From Bacteroidales bacterium (lineage in GTDB: Bacteria > Bacteroidota > Bacteroidia > Bacteroidales > UBA10428), in contig DATGXG010000031.1 of NCBI GenBank assembly GCA_035299085.1, forward strand, positions 1-64,000: a stretch of 64,000 nucleotides of DNA, written 5' to 3'. Made by a program: the position numbers and the translations under genes. Below the pieces are notes generated by a model. It was not told where the DNA came from. It saw only the letters and a list, made by a program, of their open reading frames with translations, and made no database searches. Shown here piece by piece: positions 24,793 through 33,727 of this stretch (the stretch's first letter is position 1; each line of letters begins with the position of its first letter).

Positions 24793-25280
24793 AAAAAATT
24801 GGATTTCTTTTAACAGCGCTGCTTGTGGCAGCAATCGCCTTCACGGCATGTTCAAAAACTGATGATTTACAGGGAAAACAGAAAGCCTCCACAGCACTTT
24901 ACGCCGATCAGGGTAACGCTGAGCAGGCAGATCTGATGGTAAACGCTACCTATGAAGAGAATGTGGCTGCAGCAGGAGCTGTTTTTGTCCAGGACACCGA
25001 ACCGGTTAAGGATACTGGCAGCAAGCTTGACTTTTCGACCATCCTGAATATTGTGCTATCCGTACTTACGGTTATTTTGGGCGGTTTCATGGCGAAATTC
25101 AAATTGAAATTGGGTCAGCTTGTATCTGTGGGTACCGCCGTCATAAGTGCGGGAGTTGAAATTGATAAAGCCCTTGCGGATAATAACGTATCCAAAGAGG
25201 AAATAGCTATTATCAGAGCCAAAGCGAAAGACGTCAGGGATAAGTTCAAAGAGCTTATATCCTTTAAAAAGAAGGAATAA
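24789..25280 (+). CDS. Membrane-anchored lipoprotein, spanin candidate
   Basis: The 163-residue protein has a lipoprotein signal (LLVAAIAFTAC, lipobox Cys at residue 21) followed by a second hydrophobic segment at about 80-100 (ILNIVLSVLTVILGGFMAKFKLK) and a helical, charged C-terminus. Lipidated phage proteins in a lysis cassette often are spanins, which fuse inner and outer membrane. The second membrane segment is unusual for a spanin. Upstream overlap with the holin candidate supports a common role. Confidence 0.5.
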   Translation: MKKIGFLLTALLVAAIAFTACSKTDDLQGKQKASTALYADQGNAEQADLMVNATYEENVAAAGAVFVQDTEPVKDTGSKLDFSTILNIVLSVLTVILGGFMAKFKLKLGQLVSVGTAVISAGVEIDKALADNNVSKEEIAIIRAKAKDVRDKFKELISFKKKE

Positions 25281-25510
25281 TGAACGCCTGGCAGGGATTA
25301 GCGCTACTCTTTGTCGGTTTTGCTGCCGGTTTGTTCCTGGGAGCAAAATACGGCACAAAACCGGTAAACGAGTATCACTTTGATAAAGTGAAGGCCAAAG
25401 GCAAGGATAATGAAATTACATCGATCATCACTCCCAGGGAAGCAGAGGAAAAGAAAAAACGATTCAGGTTATTCAAACGAAAAAACAGGAACAATGAACA
25501 AGCTCAGTAA
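25280..25510 (+). CDS. Small membrane-anchored protein, possible lysis gene
   Basis: A 76-residue protein with an N-terminal membrane segment (GLALLFVGFAAGLFLGAKYG) and a long, basic C-terminus rich in Lys and Arg (EEKKKRFRLFKRKNRNNEQ). Such an anchored charged protein resembles an inner-membrane spanin (i-spanin). It starts in a TAATG overlap with the lipoprotein and overlaps the next gene. Together the three form a candidate lysis cassette separate from the GH108 enzyme. Confidence 0.45.
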   Translation: MNAWQGLALLFVGFAAGLFLGAKYGTKPVNEYHFDKVKAKGKDNEITSIITPREAEEKKKRFRLFKRKNRNNEQAQ

Positions 25511-25880
25511 AAAGGATTTTGCACAACGGGTTGACGAATACAGGGCGCTGTATCCGGGACGGACGCTTTATTTTACCGAAGATGGAAACTGCTTCCTTGA
25601 GAAGAGTCCATGCGAGGACCATGCCCGCAAGACTAAGCAGAAATGGGTTGAATCTCCTGCAGAAGTTGCAAACATTCCGACCGATGAATCGACGGGTTGG
25701 ACCAAAGAAGAGGCAGTTGCTTTCCTGAAGGAAAGTGAACTTGACGATAATATGGACTACCAGTTAGTAAAAGACCTGGTAAAAGTTCTTGAACTTACCC
25801 CGGTAAGCAATTCAAAGGACAACCTGCTGGTTGCCCTGGAAGAATACAAAATGAGCCTTACTGTAAAACAACCTGAATAA
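25494..25880 (+). CDS. Hypothetical phage protein
   Basis: A 128-residue protein starting at ATG 25494 (MNKLSKKDFAQRVDEY). It overlaps the preceding gene by 17 bases. An upstream in-frame start would lie inside that gene and is less likely. The mature sequence is mixed alpha/beta (KTKQKWVESPAEVANIPTDESTG, KEEAVAFLKESELDDN). It ends in a TAATG overlap with the sheath gene at 25880, so it is coupled to tail synthesis. The family is unknown. Confidence 0.5.
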   Translation: MNKLSKKDFAQRVDEYRALYPGRTLYFTEDGNCFLEKSPCEDHARKTKQKWVESPAEVANIPTDESTGWTKEEAVAFLKESELDDNMDYQLVKDLVKVLELTPVSNSKDNLLVALEEYKMSLTVKQPE

Positions 25881-26995
25881 TGAACTTTCCTGAAGTAAGC
25901 ATCATATTACAGAATGGCCGGCTCGGAAGAGTGGATGACCTGGGGAACGGTGTTCCGGGTTTGATTGTTCTGATGGCCAGCTCACCAACTGGCCATGCCT
26001 TTGGTGACGTGAAGAGTTATTCGAGGTTTGTGGATCTGCCTGCAGAATTAAAGCTGGTAAAAGCCCTGGAATACTATTTTGCCCTGGCAGATGGATATAA
26101 GATATACATCATGCCGGTGGCCAGCACGACGGTTATTTCTGAAGCCGTGGATCCGGTTGATGACTTGCCGTATGCCAAACAACTCATGGAAGCCGGAAAC
26201 GGTGAAATCAGGTTTATTGGCGTTGTAGGCACGATGCTGCTGGCAGCTATGGCAGCCACCATTGGTAAGGCTCAAGATATGTATGAATATTCTGTAGCTC
26301 AGAAAAGCCCGTTACGCGTATTTCTGCCTTACAGCTTCAGGACTGCAGACGTGATTTCAGCACTTACCAGTCTTACCGATAATGGCGTAGGTGTAGTGGT
26401 TTCGTATCGTGGTGATGAAATAGGACTTCTTCTTGGAAGGCTTGCTTCTACTCCGGTTCAGCGGCATCCGGGACGCGTGAAAGACGGTCCTATGCCCATA
26501 ACCGACGCCCGTCTTGACGGTGCTGCAGGAACCCCTACCAATGTGGAAGATGACATGGTAAAGGTGAAAGCCCTGCACGATGCAGGTTATATTGTTCTCG
26601 GAATTCTCATCGGAAAAGCCGGTTATTACTTTATGGGCATGCCTATGGCAACTGCCAATACCGATGATTACGGAACGATTGTAAACTGCAGAACCATTGA
26701 CAAAGCCTTTGTTGTGGCATATGGTGTTTACCTGAACGAACTGAACGAGGAAGTATACGTGGATGCTGAAGGCAAGCTTCAGGCCGGCTATGTAAAACAC
26801 ATGCAGGCAGCTGTTGAAGAAGCTATCGACCGTCAGATGACTGCAAATGGTGAAATTTCGGGCCGTAAGGCTTTCTTCGATGATCAGCAGGATGTGATTG
26901 CTACCAGTGAGGTGTCAGGTAGCCTTGATATCCAACCTGTAGGTCACAGCAGCAAAATAACGATCAATTTGGGACTGACTAACTCTATAGCATAA
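25880..26995 (+). CDS. Tail sheath protein, DUF2586-like
   Basis: The 371-residue protein starts FPEVSIILQNGRLGRVDDLGNG and continues LIVLMASSPTGHAFGDVKSY, the layout of the DUF2586 family that replaces the classical sheath in Bacteroidota Mu-like phages. The C-terminal part (DIQPVGHSSKITINLGLTN) is the beta domain for sheath-tube contact. It makes the contractile tail. The start overlaps the stop of the upstream gene. Confidence 0.8.
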   Translation: MNFPEVSIILQNGRLGRVDDLGNGVPGLIVLMASSPTGHAFGDVKSYSRFVDLPAELKLVKALEYYFALADGYKIYIMPVASTTVISEAVDPVDDLPYAKQLMEAGNGEIRFIGVVGTMLLAAMAATIGKAQDMYEYSVAQKSPLRVFLPYSFRTADVISALTSLTDNGVGVVVSYRGDEIGLLLGRLASTPVQRHPGRVKDGPMPITDARLDGAAGTPTNVEDDMVKVKALHDAGYIVLGILIGKAGYYFMGMPMATANTDDYGTIVNCRTIDKAFVVAYGVYLNELNEEVYVDAEGKLQAGYVKHMQAAVEEAIDRQMTANGEISGRKAFFDDQQDVIATSEVSGSLDIQPVGHSSKITINLGLTNSIA

Positions 26996-27426
26996 TGACT
27001 GCACCAACCTTCAGTACAAAACAATATGCCTGGAATGCTGTGAAAGTATTTCTGTTTGGCAGGCTTGTTACCGGTTTGCGCGGTGTTGAATACACCGTAA
27101 AAAAAGACAAGGAAGCGGTATATGGCGCCGGAGAGGAACCTCTTGCCATTCAAACAGGAAATAAAGAGTATTCAGGCAATATAACCCTTTTGCAGAGTGA
27201 GCTTGAAGCCATTACCAAGGCTGCAAAAACCGCAGGTTATGCAGATCTGACTGATATCCCCGGATTTGATGTCCAGGTTTCCTATGCTAACGTCGGAGAA
27301 AGGCCTACTACCGACACGCTGGTAGGTTGTGAATTCACCGAGGAAGCCAAAGGAATGAAGCAGGGGGATAAATTCATGGAAGTAAGTCTTCCGATTGTAT
27401 TTTTAGGCAAAGTCGCACAGGTTTAA
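26995..27426 (+). CDS. Tail tube protein
   Basis: The 143-residue product directly follows the sheath gene (TAATG overlap). It has a beta-rich plan: WNAVKVFLFGRLVTGLRGVEYTV and VSYANVGERPTTDTLVGCEF, with acidic loops, and length that fits a tail tube subunit. The role rests on gene order (sheath, tube, chaperone, tape measure) and composition. Confidence 0.75.
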   Translation: MTAPTFSTKQYAWNAVKVFLFGRLVTGLRGVEYTVKKDKEAVYGAGEEPLAIQTGNKEYSGNITLLQSELEAITKAAKTAGYADLTDIPGFDVQVSYANVGERPTTDTLVGCEFTEEAKGMKQGDKFMEVSLPIVFLGKVAQV

Positions 27427-27437
27427 TTATATAGGGT

Positions 27438-27764
27438 ATGGAATTTACACAACAAAAAATAGACGAACTGAAAAAGCAGCATGGTAAAGTGTTTTTATTT
27501 CAATGCGCTGACGATCCTTCAAAAAGCTGCCTGTTAAGAAGGGTTAACCGCAATGATCTGAGTATGGCGAATATGGCAGCTATTTTGAAGAATGCTGATG
27601 GATCTTCGCACTTTGATGCTCATAAGTTTAACGAAACGATCCTGCTCAACACCTGGCTTGATGGCGATGAGGAAATAAAGACCAATGATCAGCTTTTCCT
27701 CGGAGTATCAGAACAGCTTGATGCCGTTATTGAAAAAGCGAAGTTTGAGGTAAAGGAGCTCTAA
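27438..27764 (+). CDS. Tail assembly chaperone, zero-frame product
   Basis: The 108-residue protein lies between the tail tube and tape measure genes, the position of tail assembly chaperones. It is helical and acidic, with a Cys-rich start (FQCADDPSKSCLLRRVNRNDL). Its stop (27762-27764) is overlapped by an open -1 frame that continues to 27970, so a longer frameshift product (about 177 residues) is likely. Confidence 0.7.
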   Translation: MEFTQQKIDELKKQHGKVFLFQCADDPSKSCLLRRVNRNDLSMANMAAILKNADGSSHFDAHKFNETILLNTWLDGDEEIKTNDQLFLGVSEQLDAVIEKAKFEVKEL

Positions 27765-27970
27765 GGGTTGCCGGTGAAATAGCCCAGACTGACGAAATAG
27801 GTTACAGCAATTTCCTGCTGAAGTACTATTTCAAAACCGACCAACCCGAAAAATTATCTGACCAGGAATGGGCGCTGCAGGTAAAGATGCTGGAAAGGAT
27901 CCGCCAGGAGGAAGCATTGAGCAATTTTAATCAGACACAATGGGCACCGCGCAGCAATACGAATACATAA
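27749..27970 (+). CDS. -1 frame extension of the tail chaperone (programmed frameshift)
   Basis: In the -1 frame relative to the upstream gene, codons from 27749 to 27967 are open and end with TAA 27968-27970. The last 70 residues read as a real protein (VAGEIAQTDEIGYSNFLLKYYFK, then QEWALQVKMLERIRQEEALSNF). No ATG, GTG or TTG lies in frame near its start. A -1 slip on A-AAG at 27752-27755 would join it to the chaperone, giving about 177 residues. The end overlaps the tape measure start at 27940, as in lambda G-T and Mu chaperone pairs. Confidence 0.75.
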   Translation, partial: GKGALRVAGEIAQTDEIGYSNFLLKYYFKTDQPEKLSDQEWALQVKMLERIRQEEALSNFNQTQWAPRSNTNT

Positions 27971-29706
27971 TTTATCTCAATGATAAAATGAGCGCTACCA
28001 TGCGAAAGGTAGCGTCATTGTCTGTTTCGGAGTATAACAAAATCACCAATGCCCAGGATAAGTTAAACCGCTCAACAGCCAATTATGGTAATACACTCCG
28101 TAATGCCATAGGTGGCTATTTAGGTATGCAGGGAATTCGCACCCTGGCCCGTTGGGGAACCGAACTGAAACAAACTCAAATTCAATTTGAAACACTTGCC
28201 TCATCGGCCCAGAAGGGAGATGATTTATATGCTCAGCTGAAGCGATATGCCAATATCACTCCTTACCTGAACAGTCAGGTGAATAAAGCAGCTGTTACCA
28301 TGCTCAGTTTTGGTGTGGCTGAAGATAAGATTATGCCGGGCATTCAAACAATAGGTGATATTGCTTCAGGAAATGCAGAACGATTTGAGGCCCTTGCCTT
28401 AGCTTATGCTCAGAGCCAGGCTGCAGGTAAAATGATGGGACAAGAACTTCTGCAGATGGTTAATGCCGGTTTCAATCCCTTACAAGAAATAAGCAGAAAA
28501 ACTGGTATTTCAATGGCTGTTTTGCGCAAACAGATGGAAAATGGTGCTATATCTTCAAAAATGATTGAAGACGCATTTCGGTCAGCGACGGAAGAAGGCG
28601 GAAGGTTCCATGGCATGATGAACCGGATGACTAAAGAGGCCTTTGGTGTTTGGAGTAACATCACGGGTCAGTTGCAGACCGGTTTTGGTAATCTTTCTTC
28701 AAAAATGCAAGATGCATTAATCGGTAATTTAAAGACCATTGAAAGTATATCAGGTAAATTTCTTGAGTGGACCGAACGAGTTAATATCAATGCGGCCACC
28801 GTTGCAAAATGGGTAAAAATTGCATACCAAGGAGCCAAGGCCATGCTGATATTCAAGGCAGCTACCATGGGAGTTAATATATGGATGAAATACCTGGTGC
28901 CTGCTTACAAAGCTGCAAGTTATGGCTTGTTCGCCATGCGCTTCCAATTAAAATTTGCTACTGCAGAGACTTTCGCCTTAACCAATATAGCCAGGTTGGC
29001 AAAGATACAATGGATTGGACTGAGTAAAGCCATGAAGGCTAATGCCATTGGATTAGCTGTAACAGGATTGGCTATGCTTGTCTCTTGGTTGGGAAGAGCC
29101 AGGACTGCAGCTAATGAAGCAAGCGAAGCTCAGCGGTCATACAATGACCAGCTGACCAATACGGATGAAATTGCCAGGCGAAGAAGCGTTGATGAAATGC
29201 TTGCCAAGTACGGAATTATCAGTTCGAATGGAATTGATGTAGGTGTCAATCTGGAAGGCGGAGCATATGCCTGGATGGACAAGTTTGACAAAATGATTGC
29301 TGAAAGCGGAATCAATGCGCTCGGTTCATTTCAGACTATGCTCCAGGACCAGGTAGTGAGCACACAAAGAAAACTGGATCAATTAGGAATCACTGGTCCG
29401 GATGAGAAGTTAATGACCTTGAAGCTTGCCCTGGATAAGGTAAATGCGGAACTTGAAAAGTATGATAAGAATACCGCAAATGCCGGATCGAGAGGAATGA
29501 ATTTCAATACGGTAAGCGAAACTTCAAATAATATCATCTCCGGTGGATCCAAACCAACAAATATTACCATAAACCTGCAGAAACTGAATGAAAAAATAGA
29601 GGTCCATGCAGCGAACCTAAAGGAAAGCCTTACTGATATTGAAGGTCAGTTTGTAGATATGTTCTTAAGGGTTCTTAATTCATCCGCTAAAATATCAACC
29701 CAATGA
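27940..29706 (+). CDS. Tail tape measure protein
   Basis: At 588 residues it is the longest tail gene, with the usual order of a tape measure protein. The N-terminus is helical (KMSATMRKVASLSVSEYN). A phage tape measure domain contains ELKQTQIQFETLASSAQKGDD and GFNPLQEISRKTGISMAVLRKQM. Hydrophobic segments in the centre (LAVTGLAMLVSWLG, LMIFKAATMGVNIWM-like) and helices at the end follow. It sets tail length and follows the chaperone frameshift frame. Confidence 0.85.
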   Translation: MGTAQQYEYIIYLNDKMSATMRKVASLSVSEYNKITNAQDKLNRSTANYGNTLRNAIGGYLGMQGIRTLARWGTELKQTQIQFETLASSAQKGDDLYAQLKRYANITPYLNSQVNKAAVTMLSFGVAEDKIMPGIQTIGDIASGNAERFEALALAYAQSQAAGKMMGQELLQMVNAGFNPLQEISRKTGISMAVLRKQMENGAISSKMIEDAFRSATEEGGRFHGMMNRMTKEAFGVWSNITGQLQTGFGNLSSKMQDALIGNLKTIESISGKFLEWTERVNINAATVAKWVKIAYQGAKAMLIFKAATMGVNIWMKYLVPAYKAASYGLFAMRFQLKFATAETFALTNIARLAKIQWIGLSKAMKANAIGLAVTGLAMLVSWLGRARTAANEASEAQRSYNDQLTNTDEIARRRSVDEMLAKYGIISSNGIDVGVNLEGGAYAWMDKFDKMIAESGINALGSFQTMLQDQVVSTQRKLDQLGITGPDEKLMTLKLALDKVNAELEKYDKNTANAGSRGMNFNTVSETSNNIISGGSKPTNITINLQKLNEKIEVHAANLKESLTDIEGQFVDMFLRVLNSSAKISTQ

Positions 29707-30302
29707 CGCCGGCATTATTCAAATTAGAGAACTTATTTCCGGCCAGTTTTGGTGGAGTTGGTGTACCATTCCCTGGGATCCCCCGGAAGGGATCCGGATC
29801 TACCCAGGTAGAAGTAAATCCCCTGAATAAATCATCAGTATCCTGGCCTGATAGTGGGGAATTAAATATACAGGGACCTGCTTTTGGTGTGAAATATTAC
29901 CTGCCGGTTGGTTTCCGGATCGAAGGGAAACTCTTGCAGCTTCCACTTGAGCCGAGTATGACGCTGGATTTTAAAAACAATATCATTAAGACGTCCCTGG
30001 CCGGTAATACTAAACGGGGAACGGTAAAAGAGCTGATTGGTGAAGATGATATTGCTATAACCATACAAGGACTATGCCTGGATCCGACTCGGAAAGGTTA
30101 CCCTACTAAACAGGTTGAGATTTTAAAAACCATCTGGAATTACAAAGGCAGTATTGAAATTGTATCGATGCTCACTGCATTTTATGAAATAAAGAATGTG
30201 GTATTGGAAACCAAGAGTTTGCCGGCCATTACCGGAAGACCCTATTCACAGCCCTATTCTTTCACATTATTAAGTGATGAAGACTTTTTGCTCGTGTATT
30301 AG
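29703..30302 (+). CDS. Baseplate/tail-tip protein, DUF6046-like
   Basis: A 199-residue protein behind the tape measure gene, with which it overlaps by four bases. It has a glycine/proline-rich start and a beta-rich middle (YLPVGFRIEGKLLQLPL), then a helix-turn-beta end (RPYSQPYSFTLLSDEDFLLVY). Position fits a tail-tip or DNA circularisation-like protein of Mu-type phages; in this group such genes are often listed as DUF6046. The family assignment is tentative. Confidence 0.5.
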   Translation: MTPALFKLENLFPASFGGVGVPFPGIPRKGSGSTQVEVNPLNKSSVSWPDSGELNIQGPAFGVKYYLPVGFRIEGKLLQLPLEPSMTLDFKNNIIKTSLAGNTKRGTVKELIGEDDIAITIQGLCLDPTRKGYPTKQVEILKTIWNYKGSIEIVSMLTAFYEIKNVVLETKSLPAITGRPYSQPYSFTLLSDEDFLLVY

Positions 30303-30303
30303 T

Positions 30304-31290
30304 ATGTTCATACTTGGCTGCAATATATCTATAGGCGGTTACACCTTCAACAGGTGTACCGAAGTGAAGATTGAAAAGAGCATTGATCTTGTTTCATCCA
30401 CTGCAGTTATTGTTTTGCCGATTTCTGCAGTTTTGGTAAGCAAAGGTGAAAAAACCACAGTGGAAACGGCCCGTCTGATCACCGTGGGTATGCCGGTCAG
30501 TATTGAACTTTCCTATAATGGCATATATTCAGGAATTGAATACACTGGTTATGTAAAGGTGATCAATCATAAGATTCCGCTGGAGATTGAATGTGAGAAC
30601 ATTTACCCGCTTAGGAAAAAGAATATTAATAAAGTGTGGGCTTCTACTACTCTACAAGATATTTTGAAGGAAATTGTTTCCGGTACTGATATCACTTTGT
30701 CATCTGAAGTTCCCGCTATAACTATGTCTCCTTATAGTATTAAAAATGCTTCAGGAGCTTTTGCTCTTCAGAAACTCAAAGACGATTTCGGATTGACGGT
30801 TTACCTGGATGAGAGTAATCGGTTATATGCCGGATTGGCCTACACAAAAAGCACCGGTACCGTTAAGTATTTTCTGAACGGATCCAATGTAAATGTGATT
30901 AATGCCGACGATCTGAAGTACCGCAATAAGGAGGATGTTTTATTGAAAATTAAGGCTATTGGTGTAAGCGGTAACAACACCCGGACAGAAGTGGAAGTCG
31001 GTGACCAGGACGGGGAGCTGCGCACGCTGTTCTTTTATAACATTACCTCAAAGACAGATTTAACCAGGTTAGCCACCCAGCAGCTGAACAAACTCAAATT
31101 TGACGGTTACGAAGGCAAGTTATTGACCTTCTTAATTCCGAAAGCGGTTCCGGGAATGACTGCCATACTGAATGATGAGCGTTTTCCGGTGCGCTCAGGC
31201 AACTACTATATTGATTCTGTAATGACCACGTGGGGCACACAGGGAGCCAGGCGCGAAGTGGGAATTGGTATTAAACTACAGGCATCATGA
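30304..31290 (+). CDS. Baseplate hub protein, late control gpD-like
   Basis: The 328-residue protein starts at ATG 30304; a GTG in the same frame at 30274 lies inside the upstream gene. Its plan is that of the gpD/gp44 hub: N-terminal beta barrel (IEKSIDLVSSTAVIVLPISAV), a middle helical bundle and a C-terminal beta part with TSKTDLTRLATQQLNKL. It forms the centre of the baseplate around the spike. It lies between the DUF6046-like gene and the spike gene. Confidence 0.65.
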   Translation: MFILGCNISIGGYTFNRCTEVKIEKSIDLVSSTAVIVLPISAVLVSKGEKTTVETARLITVGMPVSIELSYNGIYSGIEYTGYVKVINHKIPLEIECENIYPLRKKNINKVWASTTLQDILKEIVSGTDITLSSEVPAITMSPYSIKNASGAFALQKLKDDFGLTVYLDESNRLYAGLAYTKSTGTVKYFLNGSNVNVINADDLKYRNKEDVLLKIKAIGVSGNNTRTEVEVGDQDGELRTLFFYNITSKTDLTRLATQQLNKLKFDGYEGKLLTFLIPKAVPGMTAILNDERFPVRSGNYYIDSVMTTWGTQGARREVGIGIKLQAS

Positions 31291-31796
31291 GCGCAAAGAA
31301 GAAGGCTGAAATACTTGAGAAACTCCGGGATCTGTCCAGGACTTTACCGGTTTTGGTTCCTGCAGTGGTGAAAGCTGTTCATGAAAGTGACTCTACCTGT
31401 ACTATAGAGATTGATGAATTGGAATTTAAAGCCCGTTTAAACGCGGCTGAAGGAAGTGAAAAAGGATTTATCCTGCTTCCGGAAGTCGGATCCTGGATCC
31501 TTGCCGGCAGATTGGATGAAACCGGGGATTACTACCAGGTGCTTGCCTTTACTTCAGTAACCAAAATTACCCTAAATAAAGGGCAAAACGGAGGATTGGT
31601 TATTGTGAGCGACCTTGTATCCAGGCTAAATAAAATCGAGCAGGATATCAACAGCCTGAAACAGGTATTTAGTACCTGGACACCGGTCACCCAGGACGGA
31701 GGTGCGGCACTTAAAGTAGCCTCGGCTACATGGATGGCACAGCAACTAACCCAAACAACTGCTTCAGATATTGAAGACGATAAAATTGTGCATTGA
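31287..31796 (+). CDS. Baseplate spike-like protein (gpV/gp45-like)
   Basis: The 169-residue protein overlaps the hub gene by four bases. Its N-terminus (VLVPAVVKAVHESDSTCTIEI) and the OB-like region with RLNAAEGSEKGFILLPEVGSWILAG resemble the OB-fold part of the gpV/gp45 spike. The C-terminus is helical and rich in Thr/Gln. Function as a central spike is inferred from position and this fold hint. Confidence 0.6.
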   Translation: MSAKKKAEILEKLRDLSRTLPVLVPAVVKAVHESDSTCTIEIDELEFKARLNAAEGSEKGFILLPEVGSWILAGRLDETGDYYQVLAFTSVTKITLNKGQNGGLVIVSDLVSRLNKIEQDINSLKQVFSTWTPVTQDGGAALKVASATWMAQQLTQTTASDIEDDKIVH

Positions 31797-32077
31797 TGGA
31801 TTTTGTACTGGATAACGATTATATACCCGAAACTGAAAACGGTGACTTTGTTTGCAAGGACGAATTGCAACAGCAGCAACGGTTATTATTGGCTTCTGTT
31901 AAGGGAGAGTGGAAAGAAAATCCTTTAGCCGGTTGTGGTATTATCAATTATGTGAATGAGGAGAATCCGCAGGCTATGATCATGGAGATTAAAAGACAGT
32001 TTAAGGCTGACGGATTGAATGTGTTGATGATTACCTATAACGACAGTGAATTGCGTATTGATGCTGAAAGAAGTTAA
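31796..32077 (+). CDS. Baseplate wedge protein (gpW/gp25-like)
   Basis: The 93-residue protein starts at ATG 31796, overlapping the TGA of the spike gene. The sequence YIPETENGDFVCKDELQQQQRLLLASVKGEWKENPLAG is typical of the gp25/gpW-like lysozyme-related baseplate family in contractile tails, with ENPLAGCGI as a conserved hinge. It links hub and wedge. Confidence 0.75.
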   Translation: MDFVLDNDYIPETENGDFVCKDELQQQQRLLLASVKGEWKENPLAGCGIINYVNEENPQAMIMEIKRQFKADGLNVLMITYNDSELRIDAERS

Positions 32078-32369
32078 AATATTAAAAGGCCAGACTTTGG
32101 CCGACATTGCCATACAGGAAACCGGGGAACTGGCAGGGTTGTTCCAAATAGCCTTTAAGAACGGCATTTCACTTACCGATGACCTGGCAGCCGGTGAGGT
32201 AATTCAAGTTGATGATTTGGATATTAATATCAGTGAATTAAGGAAAATCAGGCTTGATAATGTGGTGCCTGCGACTGCTTTCGGGTATGTAGTAAATGAA
32301 GAAGGCGAAGAGCCGATACTGGATGGGATAGGGTACTGGAGTGTAGGAATGGATTTTATTGTATTATAA
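32061..32369 (+). CDS. LysM-like tail protein (gpX-like)
   Basis: The 102-residue protein starts at ATG 32061 with LKEVKILKGQTLADIAIQETGELAGLFQIAFKNG, a LysM-type pattern used by small tail-tip proteins such as gpX. The C-terminal half is more acidic. It overlaps the upstream gene by 17 bases. Role in the baseplate is inferred. Confidence 0.6.
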   Translation: MLKEVKILKGQTLADIAIQETGELAGLFQIAFKNGISLTDDLAAGEVIQVDDLDINISELRKIRLDNVVPATAFGYVVNEEGEEPILDGIGYWSVGMDFIVL

Positions 32370-32370
32370 T

Positions 32371-33249
32371 ATGGCAAGAACAATCACTCAAATTCAAAAT
32401 CAAATCATTGACCTGGTCCAGGCTGACAGCACACTTTCAGTCAAAATCAATTCAACGTCAAAAGTAAGCGTATGGAGGCTTTTTACCTTCATTATTGCCA
32501 GTGCCATTTGGACCCTTGAAATGCTTTTTGATACGCATAAAACTGAAGTTGAAGGCATAATAAATAACCTGACGCCACATTGGCCTTCATGGTACTGTAA
32601 TAAGGCGCTGGCTTTTCAATATGGTCATTCACTTATCCAGGATACAGATCGATACCTGGTAGACGATGAAACGGCCAAAATCATACAATATGCCTCAGCT
32701 GTTGAAAGTGTTGATGGATATTTAAAATTAAAGGTTGCCAAGGCATTAGATAATACATTGGATAAGTTATCCGGAGAATGGCCAAATACAGGAGTTTCAG
32801 GACCCATGACGGGTTCATCCGGAGGAAGCGGAGAGAAGCTTGCCTTTTACATTTACATGCAATCTGTAAAGGATGCCGGTGTGAAGATCCGGTTTATCTC
32901 TCAGGATCCTGATCATCTACGCCTGGTTATTGATGCTTATTTTGATCCAATGGTACTGGATAACGAAGGTAAACGTTTGGATGGGACAGATAATACACCA
33001 TTGCAAAAAGCGATCAATTCCTACATTGAGAGCTTGCCATTCAATGGCGAATTTACCAATGCAGGCCTTACCGATGCCATACAGGCTGTGAATGGTATTA
33101 AAATACCTCAGATATTAAGCACAGAAGCTTGTTGGGGTGCTTATGAATGGGAAATCATTTCTGCAAAGTACAATCCGGAAGCAGGTTGGCTTAAAATTTA
33201 TGACAATGATTTAACAATTAACTGGATCCCATATGGCTTCAATTTATAG
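32371..33249 (+). CDS. Baseplate J-like protein (gp47-like)
   Basis: The 292-residue protein starts at ATG 32371, two bases behind the previous stop. It contains typical parts of baseplate J proteins: a helical start (TQIQNQIIDLVQADSTLSV), a WPSWYCNKALAFQYGH segment, and a conserved C-terminal end with FNGEFTNAGLTDAIQAVNGIK. These proteins form the outer baseplate ring. Confidence 0.7.
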   Translation: MARTITQIQNQIIDLVQADSTLSVKINSTSKVSVWRLFTFIIASAIWTLEMLFDTHKTEVEGIINNLTPHWPSWYCNKALAFQYGHSLIQDTDRYLVDDETAKIIQYASAVESVDGYLKLKVAKALDNTLDKLSGEWPNTGVSGPMTGSSGGSGEKLAFYIYMQSVKDAGVKIRFISQDPDHLRLVIDAYFDPMVLDNEGKRLDGTDNTPLQKAINSYIESLPFNGEFTNAGLTDAIQAVNGIKIPQILSTEACWGAYEWEIISAKYNPEAGWLKIYDNDLTINWIPYGFNL

Positions 33250-33727
33250 CATTGATTATAATAAGCTGATCAGGTGGCTGCTTCCTCCGAAGCTCAGAAG
33301 TGAGTTTACGCTAAACTGGCTTAAATCGCTTGTTTCACCCATTGTAATCATTTATAATGCATTTATACTATACCGGTCGGATGTAGAGTACAGAACCGCT
33401 ATCACTCCCCAGGTATGTTACCTGCAAAAAGTTTTGAATGACACATTTGATAATACAGAAAGGAGAATCATCATATTAGATAATCCTGAGAAGACTGTCT
33501 TGCTGATTCACACGGATGAAGCTAACAAGCCGTTAATGATTCACAAAGTGAGGAGCGGTCATGATAGTGTGACCCCTTTAATTCATGATAGCAGCTCTTT
33601 TTCAGGAGGCCAGGATTTTACGGTTAAGGTGCCTTTTAGTCTGACTCAGGCCCAAGAATATAGAATGATGTCTATTCTGAATAATTACAAATTGATAAGC
33701 AAACGGTATAAAATTCTTTATGCATGA
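33233..33727 (+). CDS. Tail/baseplate protein (gp48-like by position)
   Basis: A 164-residue protein that overlaps the J-like gene by 17 bases. The N-terminus is hydrophobic and aromatic (LLPPKLRSEFTLNWLKSLVSP), without a signal peptide. Its place before the tail fibre genes matches gp48-like/tail I-type proteins, but no motif confirms this. Confidence 0.5.
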   Translation: MASIYSIDYNKLIRWLLPPKLRSEFTLNWLKSLVSPIVIIYNAFILYRSDVEYRTAITPQVCYLQKVLNDTFDNTERRIIILDNPEKTVLLIHTDEANKPLMIHKVRSGHDSVTPLIHDSSSFSGGQDFTVKVPFSLTQAQEYRMMSILNNYKLISKRYKILYA

